64,000 nt of DNA from Vibrio lentus. Its GTDB lineage: Bacteria; Pseudomonadota; Gammaproteobacteria; Enterobacterales; Vibrionaceae. The position numbers were made by a program, and so were the translations under genes. Positions within the stretch are counted from its first letter, which is position 1, and each line of letters starts with the position of its first letter. Location of the stretch: positions 124,001-188,000 of the forward strand of contig NZ_JAUFQE010000003.1 of the NCBI RefSeq assembly GCF_030409755.1, read 5' to 3'. The notes below the pieces were generated by a model. That model ran no database searches and had not been told where the DNA came from. It saw only the letters and a program-made list of their open reading frames with translations. This document shows positions 34,547-44,900 of the stretch, piece by piece.

Positions 34547-35932
34547 ATGAACGATTACAAAGAATTAAGTCTGGCCATCAACAGAAAAGCGAGCTCACTA
34601 TTACTTGCTGTCGCTAACAGCGGCTTATCCGATCAATTCATGATGTATGAAAAGCCGGGAGAATGGTCTTTGGGTATGGGGAACTTGTTGTCCATTGACG
34701 TGTATCCAGACGAAATCTCCATCAAGGAAAAAAATCGCATTCAGATTGAGGGATATCATGATTTTAGTGAAGCCATGTCGCATGCCACTAAAAACATACC
34801 CATAAAGGGCTGGAGGCTATATGGACAGGCTAAATTTGAACTTTCCTATATCCTTCATGGGTTAATGAATGACGTTACCATGGAAAAATCGAGCAAGCTT
34901 CTATCTCTGTTTATTCCGGAATACGAAGTAAGAATTTCTGATGGCATCGCCACGCTTAGAGCCCCGACAGATTCAGAATTAGACGATCTTGTTGACGTTT
35001 TTCGCATGGCAGATGCCAAGAGTAACGACGCAACAATAAGCGCTGAAGCGCGCAATCACGTCGATTTAACGATCCCTGCTAGCTGTAAATATTATAAATC
35101 TGCGGTGTTAAGCGCTATCAATGACATCAAAACCAACGTCTACCAAAAGGTAATTCTGTCTCGAAGAATTCCCATTAACTTTCCTGTCGACATGGCTAAG
35201 AGCTATGAGTGTGGGCGGGCCCAAAATACGCCTGCACGTTCGTTCATTATGCGTCAAGCAGGCCTCAATGCCGCCGGATTCTGCCCTGAAACAGTGCTTG
35301 AAACGGCTTCTAACGGATGGATAAGCACACAACCACTTGCTGGTACACGGGCGATAGGTGCCTCGCCCGAAGAAGAGTTGCGCCTAAAGAGTGAATTACT
35401 CTCTACGACTAAGGAAATTGCGGAGCATGCTATTTCTGTCAGGCTTGCCTACGAAGAGCTCCATGAAGTATGCGATGAAGAAACCTTGTCAGTGTGTGAC
35501 TTCATGTCAGTCAAACGAAGAGGCAGTGTCCAACATTTAGGCTCCAGAGTGAAAGGTCAGCTCGCAAGCAACCAAAACAACTGGGCGGCATTCAAAGCGC
35601 TCTTTCCCGCCGTCACCGCATCAGGAATTCCCAAGAAAGCGTCGCTGTTAGCGATTAAAAAGTATGAACCTGAAGACCGGTCTCTTTACTCCGGTAGCGT
35701 AATGATTGTCGACCAAAATGGTCACATGGATGCGGGGTTAGTACTCAGATCGATTTATCGTAATGAGGACAAATGTTGGCTTCAGGCTGGCGCCGGGATT
35801 GTCGATCAATCTGTCCCTGAAAGAGAGCTTATTGAAACCATTGAGAAGCTGAACTGTATCGCTCAATACGTTGTTAGAGAGGATAGTGCGCCACAGTCTG
35901 CACAAAGTAAATTACGGAAGGAGGTAGTGTGA
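34547..35932 (+). CDS. Salicylate synthase (Irp9/YbtS/MbtI family)
   Basis: 461 residues. It converts chorismate to salicylate and pyruvate via isochorismate. Family marks: the general-base region VYQKVILSRR (Lys-201), GFCPETVLE (Glu-248), QPLAGTRAIG, KEIAEHAISV, SVQHLGSRVKG, LFPAVTASGIPKKASL and LQAGAGIVDQSVPERE. The single-polypeptide form with the salicylate-synthase layout, rather than separate isochorismate synthase and pyruvate lyase, is like yersiniabactin and mycobactin systems. Its stop overlaps the GTG start of the NRPS gene. There is no lyase gene in the cluster. Confidence 0.93.
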   Translation: MNDYKELSLAINRKASSLLLAVANSGLSDQFMMYEKPGEWSLGMGNLLSIDVYPDEISIKEKNRIQIEGYHDFSEAMSHATKNIPIKGWRLYGQAKFELSYILHGLMNDVTMEKSSKLLSLFIPEYEVRISDGIATLRAPTDSELDDLVDVFRMADAKSNDATISAEARNHVDLTIPASCKYYKSAVLSAINDIKTNVYQKVILSRRIPINFPVDMAKSYECGRAQNTPARSFIMRQAGLNAAGFCPETVLETASNGWISTQPLAGTRAIGASPEEELRLKSELLSTTKEIAEHAISVRLAYEELHEVCDEETLSVCDFMSVKRRGSVQHLGSRVKGQLASNQNNWAAFKALFPAVTASGIPKKASLLAIKKYEPEDRSLYSGSVMIVDQNGHMDAGLVLRSIYRNEDKCWLQAGAGIVDQSVPERELIETIEKLNCIAQYVVREDSAPQSAQSKLRKEVV

Positions 35933-38900
35933 GGACCGCAATGGAATGCCTCCAGACTCGCCCTAGCAAGACGTCTATTCTCAGTGATATTCGTGAATAC
36001 ATTGAGATTGAACCCACAGTTTCAGAAGACATTAACCTGATTGAACAAGGGCTCGATTCACTTCAATTGATGCGACTGGTTGATAAGTGGCGACGGGCGG
36101 GTTCTGACGTGACATTTGCTGACCTTATAGAATGCCCAATCTTATCAGTATGGCTAACGCGGTTACTATCGACCCACTCAGATAACAGGAGCCAGTCATC
36201 TCCTCTTTTAACTTCTACTTCTAATGGCACAGAAACACTTGAACATGATGATCAACCGTTTGATTTAACCGATGTGCAATATGCTTATTGGCTAGGAAGA
36301 CAAAACCATCAAACCCTTGGCGGTGTGAGTTGTCATGCCTACATTGAAATAGATGGAAACGATGTTGAAAGCCGGTCGCTAGAACGCGCTTGGCATCGCC
36401 TACTTTGCCATCACCCAATGCTCAGGGCGACCTTTACATCTGATGGTAAGCAACGTATCGGTAGCGACATCGCGTTACCCGCACTGTTGGTGAGAGACTA
36501 CCAAAACCTTACATCGAAAGAGACGGAAATTGCCTTATTAGAAACCCGTGAACACCTATCTCATCGCAAGTTGGCTATCGATGAAGCCCACGTTGCTGAT
36601 ATCTCACTTTCTCTGCTACCCGATAATAAGACACGGATCCATTTTGATGTTGACCTACTCGTTGCAGACGTCCAAAGCATTCATATTTTACTGAAAGATC
36701 TGGCGGATCTTTACGGCGAATTCAAACGAGGTAACGACAAGTATTTCCCTCCCGCAGACCCAGATTGGCAATTTAAGCATTATTTGGAGGCGAAAAAACA
36801 AGCTGATCAGGGTCGCACAGTAGCCGATGAAGCGTATTGGAAAAAGAGACTCGCAACGCTCCCTTCTGGGCCACAGTTACCCCTATCTTGTTTGCCTGAG
36901 TCTGTGAGTGAGCCACGCTTTATTCGACGGACCTACACGCTTTCACATGACAAATGGACAGCGATAAAAGGCAAGGCGACATCAAAAGGACTGACACCTG
37001 CCGTCATGTTGGCCACCGCCTATGCGGAGGTGCTCGCGCATTGGAGCAGCCTGGCTCGTTTTGTCCTAAATGTCCCTATTTTCGATAGGCATGGCGGGCA
37101 GCTAGGTATTGAAAACGTCATTGCTGATTTTACAAACCTTCTTTTACTTGAATGTGATTGTACCCAGCCTCTTCCATTTACTGCTCGTGTAAAAGCAACG
37201 CAAAAGCAATTACATAAAGATCTTTCTCACTCAACGTATTCTGCCGTTAGCATCCAACGTGAGCTTCAAAAGCAAGGGCTCTCTGAAGGGGTGAGCGCCC
37301 CGGTCGTATTCGCATGTAATCTGGGCACGCAATTAATTACTCAGACATGCCGAGAAACGCTGGGCAGTTTGAACTACATGATCTCTCAAACGCCACAAGT
37401 ATGGCTAGACCACCAATTATATGAAATGGAAGATGGTCTCTTGTTGGCTTGGGATTCGGTAGATGAACTCTTCCCTGAAGGTGTTATAGACAGTGCTTTT
37501 GATGCCTACTGCCAGCTTTTAGAGTCTTTAGTCGATGATGTTAGTTGGGATCGCCCTTATAACCCTTCCCTACAGAAAGAACAGCGTGTTAGCCGTGTCT
37601 CGGCAAATTCAACGGAACGCAGCGTTACTCGACATGTTCTCCACCGCCCCTTCTTTGAATGGGCATCGAAAGCACCTGAACGCACCGCGCTTATCGCTGA
37701 ACAAACCACGCTATCATACGGTGAACTTGCATACCGTGCTCGCCAACTCGCTGCCTTGCTCATTAAACAGGGGCTGAAGCCTGAAGAGCCTGTTGCTGTC
37801 ACCTTACCCAGAGGCGTAGACCAAGCCTGTGCTGTATTGGGCATTCTGGCCGCCGGCGGGTGTTATGTGCCTATTGGGACGCATCAGCCTCTCGCTCGGC
37901 AACAACGTATTCATGCCACCGCGGGGATACGCTTTACCCTTACCGACACATTGAACCTAGATGCGGTTCCGGGGCAAGCCATTGATATCCGTGATATCAA
38001 AGACATACTTCCCCTTAATGACGTCATTACGGTGTCACCCAAAAGCCCTGCTTATATTATTTTCACATCCGGCTCTACCGGTGAGCCTAAGGGTGTGGAG
38101 ATGGCCCATCAAGCTACCGCCAATACCGTTGATGACATTAACCGTCGTTATGGTATGCACTTTGATAGCCGTGTACTTGCGGTTTCTGCGCTAGATTTTG
38201 ACCTCTCAGTCTATGACTTGTTCGGTATGCTCAGTGTCGGAGGGGCTATCGTGATGGTGGAGGAAGACAGCCGCCGTGATGCCAGTGCTTGGCTCTCATT
38301 GATCCAGCACCATCACGTTACCGTCTGGAACTCTGTGCCTGTCTTGCTTGATATGCTCATGGTGGTGGCGGAAAGTATTAATGCATTACTGTCTTTCGAA
38401 CAAGTGTTGCTCTCCGGTGATTGGATTGGTATGGACATTCCTGAGCGTCTGTTTGCGCTTAACGGCCATCAGGTTCGTCTTGCGGCCATGGGCGGTGCAA
38501 CGGAAGCGGCCATTTGGTCAAATACCTATGACGCCTTCGACCCCGATACCCCTCTCCCTGCCCATTGGACCTCCATCCCATATGGCAAGCCACTGGCGAA
38601 TCAGGTTTATCGTGTGGTTGATGCACAAGGCCGAGACTGCCCCGATTGGGTGCCCGGCGAATTGTGGATTGGCGGCGACGGCGTGGCAACGGGCTACCGT
38701 GGGGATGCAAGCCTCACCCATGCCCGCTTTGTGGAAGCGTCGTCTGACACTGTGCCTGATGCGTCTGTGATTCGCTGGTATCGTACGGGCGACCAAGGGC
38801 GGTATTGGCCAGACGGGAATTTAGAATTCCTTGGTCGACTAGATCATCAAGTCAAAGTGCGTGGGCATCGCATTGAGCTGGGTGAAGTAGAAAGTGCATT

Positions 38901-41900
38901 GACCCGCCTCGAGGGTATTACACGGGCTGTTGCTGTGGTGCTGACGCCATCCGGCCAGCCTGCCTCTTTGGCCGCCGCGATCGTCATGTCGGCCTCCACC
39001 GACGAGACCCCCCTCGCGCATACGGACATCACAGACCTACTCCGCGCATTGTTGCCTGATTATATGGTGCCTTCAACGCTGGCAGTTGTTGATGAAATCC
39101 CCCTCAGTGCCAATGGCAAAGTGGACAGGAAAAAGGCGCAACTGTTATTAACCCAGCATGTTGACACTCAGGAAACCTCACTCACGCCGCCACAAGGTGA
39201 AACAGAAGTGCAGGTAGCAAATGTTTGGCGTGCGTTACTTCCAGAGAAAGACATTGGTCGGGAAAGCCACTTTTTCTCTCTCGGTGGAGACAGTCTATTG
39301 GCAACGCAGGTCATTTCAGCATTGCGTGAATGCGGGCTTTCCGCTGAGCAGCCTCTTCGTTTTTTGTTCGCTCAACCTGTGTTAGCCGACTTTGCCGCAG
39401 GACTTATCGCGCAAGATGTTGAGCCAGTTTGCACACTCACGTCAGATCCAGAAGCGCGTTTTGAACCATTCCCTCTCACGGAGATTCAACGCGCCTATTG
39501 GATGGGACAATCCCCTGGATTGCCGCTAAATTGTGGGACACATTACTTGGTGGAGCTGGACGGCGAAGACGTTAACATTGGTCGCCTTGAAAACGCTTGG
39601 AATAGCTTGGTTCAGCATCATGACATGCTCAGAGTTGTCATTGAAAATGATGGAAATCAGCGTGTATTACCCTTTTCCCAACCTATCGCAGCGACCTGTC
39701 ACCAGTTCGACAATACAGCAGATCAGAACGGTGAACACACCGCACAACAGTGGTTGTATCAACAGTTCTATGCAACATCAGCAAAAAGTCAGAACAACAC
39801 CGAGATCACTGAGCAACTGCATCATATATTTGTCGCGTCTTACCGTGACTTACAAGGAAAAACGCGTTGCCGTATCGGCATCATCTTCAATTACCTAACG
39901 CTGGATGGTTTCAGCATTAAGTTGTTCCTAGAGCAATTGAGCCAAACATATTTGGACATAAGATCTCTCCCTAAAAAAACAGATTTGCTGTTCAGAGATT
40001 ACGTCAACCAAATCACCCCCTGTGACGAAGAGAGACAAAAGGCTGAAAAATTCTGGACTGAAAAGCTAGACGTACTTCCGCTGAGGGCATCTCTGCCTTT
40101 GGCAATACAACCAGAACAACTCACCGCCCACATATTTACTCGCCGAGAACATAAGTTAAGTGAAGAAAAATGGACGTCGTTAAAAGAAAAAGCGCAGCAG
40201 CATCAATTTACACCGTCAGTCGTCTTGCTGGTTGCTTACAGTGAAGTCCTCCGGCTTTGGAGTGGTGGGAAAGATCATTCTATTAATTTGACCTTGTTTG
40301 ATCGTCAGCCTGTCCATAAGAACATCAACACAATTATGGGTGACTTTACGACGCTTTCACCTGTTGGCTTTTACAATCAGCAAAATAGTAGCTTAATTGA
40401 TATAGCCTCTGCGACGCAGAGTGAGATCGCAGATGTATTGGAAAACAAAGCCATTTCTTCCATTTGGATCCAGCGCCAACGTTCGTCAGAGATGAGCCTA
40501 ACGGCGGCTTCTCTTCCCATTGTTTTTACCAGTACATTGGGTTTAGGGAATGGGCTATTTGAGCAGGTTGAATCTGGATTCCCCAAAATGGTGGCTGGAG
40601 GCCTATCAGAAACGCCTCAGGTTTGGCTTGACCATCAGGTTTATGAGTTTGATGGTGAATTGGCATTATCTTGGGACAGTGTCGACGCTCTATTCCCTGA
40701 ACATATGATCGATGAAATGTTCGATACCTACGTCTCAGTCATTGAAAGCTTAATCCAATCTGACTGGAGTGCCAACTTAAACCTTGTATTGCCAGCACAG
40801 CAATGCGTGTCACGCCAAGAAACAAACGCGACTCTACAATCACGATCAGTGCACACACTCCACCGCCCCTTCTTTGAATGGGCATCGAAAGCACCTGAAC
40901 GCACCGCGCTTATCGCTGAACAAACCACGCTATCATACGGTGAACTTGCATACCGTGCTCGCCAACTCGCTGCCTTGCTCATTAAACAGGGGCTGAAGCC
41001 TGAAGAGCCTGTTGCTGTCACCTTACCCAGAGGCGTAGACCAAGCCTGTGCTGTATTGGGCATTCTGGCCGCCGGCGGGTGTTATGTGCCTATTGGGACG
41101 CATCAGCCTCTCGCTCGGCAACAACGTATTCATGCCACCGCGGGGATACGCTTTACCCTTACCGACACATTGAACCTAGATGCGGTTCCGGGGCAAGCCA
41201 TTGATATCCGTGATATCAAAGACATACTTCCCCTTAATGACGTCATTACGGTGTCACCCAAAAGCCCTGCTTATATTATTTTCACATCCGGCTCTACCGG
41301 TGAGCCTAAGGGTGTGGAGATGGCCCATCAAGCTACCGCCAATACCGTTGATGACATTAACCGTCGTTATGGTATGCACTTTGATAGCCGTGTACTTGCG
41401 GTTTCTGCGCTGGATTTTGACCTCTCAGTCTATGACTTGTTCGGTATGCTCAGTGTCGGAGGGGCTATCGTGATGGTGGAGGAAGACAGCCGCCGTGATG
41501 CCAGTGCTTGGCTCTCATTGATCCAGCACCATCACGTTACCGTCTGGAACTCTGTGCCTGTCTTGCTTGATATGCTCATGGTGGTGGCGGAAAGTATTAA
41601 TGCATTACTGTCTTTCGAACAAGTGTTGCTCTCCGGTGATTGGATTGGTATGGACATTCCTGAGCGTCTGTTTGCGCTTAACGGCCATCAGGTTCGTCTT
41701 GCGGCCATGGGCGGTGCAACGGAAGCGGCCATTTGGTCAAATACCTATGACGCCTTCGACCCCGATACCCCTCTCCCTGCCCATTGGACCTCCATCCCAT
41801 ATGGCAAGCCACTGGCGAATCAGGTTTATCGTGTGGTTGATGCACAAGGCCGAGACTGCCCCGATTGGGTGCCCGGCGAATTGTGGATTGGCGGCGACGG

Positions 41901-44900
41901 CGTGGCAACGGGCTACCGTGGGGATGCAAGCCTCACCCATGCCCGCTTTGTGGAAGCGTCGTCTGACACTGTGCCTGATGCGTCTGTGATTCGCTGGTAT
42001 CGTACGGGCGACCAAGGGCGGTATTGGCCAGACGGGAATTTGGAATTCCTTGGTCGACTAGATCATCAAGTCAAAGTGCGTGGGCATCGCATTGAGCTGG
42101 GTGAAGTAGAAAGTGCATTGACCCGCCTCGAGGGTATTACACGGGCTGTTGCTGTGGTGCTGACGCCATCCGGCCAGCCTGCCTCTTTGGCCGCCGCGAT
42201 CGTCATGTCGGCCTCCACCGACGAGACCCCCCTCGCGCATACGGACATCACAGACCTACTCCGCGCATTGTTGCCTGATTATATGGTGCCTTCAACGCTG
42301 GCAGTTGTTGATGAAATCCCCCTCAGTGCCAATGGCAAAGTGGACAGGAAAAAGGCGCAACTGTTATTAACCCAGCATGTTGACACTCAGGAAACCTCAC
42401 TCACGCCGCCACAAGGTGAAACAGAAGTGCAGGTAGCAAATGTTTGGCGTGCGTTACTTCCAGAGAAAGACATTGGTCGGGAAAGCCACTTTTTCTCTCT
42501 CGGTGGAGACAGTCTATTGGCAACGCAGGTCATTTCAGCATTGCGTGAACGCGGGCTTTCCGCTGAGCAGCCTCTTCGTTTTTTGTTCGCTCAACCTGTG
42601 TTAGCCGACTTTGCCGCAGGACTTATCGCGCAAGATGTTGAGCCAGTTTGCACACTCACGCCAGATCCAGAAGCGCGTTTTGAACCATTCCCTCTCACGG
42701 AGATTCAACGCGCCTATTGGATGGGACAATCCCCTGGATTGCCGCTAAATTGTGGGACACATTACTTGGTGGAGCTGGACGGCGAAGACGTTAACATTGG
42801 TCGCCTTGAAAACGCTTGGAATAGCTTGGTTCAGCATCATGACATGCTCAGGGTTGAGCTTGTTGATATTGAAATACAACGCGTTTCACAAGACCCCACT
42901 CGATTCTTTACATCTATCGATCTGATGACGTGCGATAACGAGGAGGATGCAAAGTCACAACTGGCACGTTGGTGGCGGAGTATCTCATCAGCCAAAGACG
43001 CGACCTTATTTGCGGCTCAGGCCTTTTCATATAACGACAGCCGTTGTCGTTTGGGTCTTATCTTCAATTATCTTTCACTGGATGGATTCAGTATAAAAAT
43101 GCTGCTGCGTCAGTTGGCGCTGAGATACCAAAACCTAGACGCTTTCATCCCTTCACCATCCATATCATTTCGTGACTATGTCGAACAGGTATCACCGTCG
43201 CCAAAGCAACATGAAACGGCAATCAAATATTGGCGGGAAAAACTCGATACACTGCCATTGTCTGCCGCACTGCCTCTCGAGGTCGACCCAAGAACCATCA
43301 GTAATTCACAATTCAAAAGACGGTCTTTAATTCTACGTCAAGATACATGGCAATCCTTAAAAGACACGACAAGGCAACATGGTATTACGCCGTCTGTCGC
43401 CGTGCTCAGTGTGTTTTGCGAAGTCATCAGTCGTTGGAGCGGTGGACGTTCTCATACCGTGAACATGACACTGTTTGACAGAAAGCCTCTCCACCCTGAT
43501 ATCAACGACGTGGCGGGTGACTTCACGTCGCTGGTTCCCGTTGGTTATTCACCAGATAGGACAAAAACGTTTCTTGAGAGTGCGTTGTGTTTGCAAGAAG
43601 AAACATTCAGCGCGCTGGAACATCGCCAAGTTTCCTCCATCTTTGTGCAGCGCGAACGTGCGAAAGATATGGATATGACGGCAGCGGCGTTACCGATTGT
43701 TTTTACAAGCACACTCGGTATGTCTGACGAACTTTTAAAAGAAACGCCAGACATTGGATTCCCTCAACTCTCAGGCGGCGGTTTATCTGAAACCCCTCAA
43801 GTGTGGCTCGATCACCAAATGTACGAATACAACGGTGAGCTTCATGTTTCATGGGATAGCGTTGAGGCGCTTTTCCCAGAAGGCATGTTTGATAGTATGT
43901 TTACTGTTTTTGAAAACATGCTAAATACTCTGCACTCTTCTTGGGACTTGCCATTAGATCCGATGTTACCCGTGATGCAGAGCATGGCTCGCCGCAGTCT
44001 CAACGCTACAGGCCATCATCAGCAAGAACGCACACTTCACCACCCCTTCTTTGAATGGGAATCGAAAGCACCTGAACGCACCGCGCTTATCGCTGAACAA
44101 ACCACGCTATCATACGGTGAACTTGCATACCGTGCTCGCCAACTCGCTGCCTTGCTCATTAAACAGGGGCTGAAGCCTGAAGAGCCTGTTGCTGTCACCT
44201 TACCCAGAGGCGTAGACCAAGCCTGTGCTGTATTGGGCATTCTGGCCGCCGGCGGGTGTTATGTGCCTATTGGGACGCATCAGCCTCTCGCTCGGCAACA
44301 ACGTATTCATGCCACCGCGGGGATACGCTTTACCCTTACCGACACATTGAACCTAGATGCGGTTCCGGGGCAAGCCATTGATATCCGTGATATCAAAGAC
44401 ATACTTCCCCTTAATGACGTCATTACGGTGTCACCCAAAAGCCCTGCTTATATTATTTTCACATCCGGCTCTACCGGTGAGCCTAAGGGTGTGGAGATGG
44501 CCCATCAAGCTACCGCCAATACCGTTGATGACATTAACCGTCGTTATGGTATGCACTTTGATAGCCGTGTACTTGCGGTTTCTGCGCTGGATTTTGACCT
44601 CTCAGTCTATGACTTGTTCGGTATGCTCAGTGTCGGAGGGGCTATCGTGATGGTGGAGGAAGACAGCCGCCGTGATGCCAGTGCTTGGCTCTCATTGATC
44701 CAGCACCATCACGTTACCGTCTGGAACTCTGTGCCTGTCTTGCTTGATATGCTCATGGTGGTGGCGGAAAGTATTAATGCATTACTGTCTTTCGAACAAG
44801 TGTTGCTCTCCGGTGATTGGATTGGTATGGACATTCCTGAGCGTCTGTTTGCGCTTAACGGCCATCAGGTTCGTCTTGCGGCCATGGGCGGTGCAACGGA

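Noticed and set aside
38348..38770. 140-codon plus-strand open frame repeated three times (also at 41567 and 44744)
   Set aside because: Out-of-frame shadows of the repeated A domains; their repetition follows from the DNA repeats.
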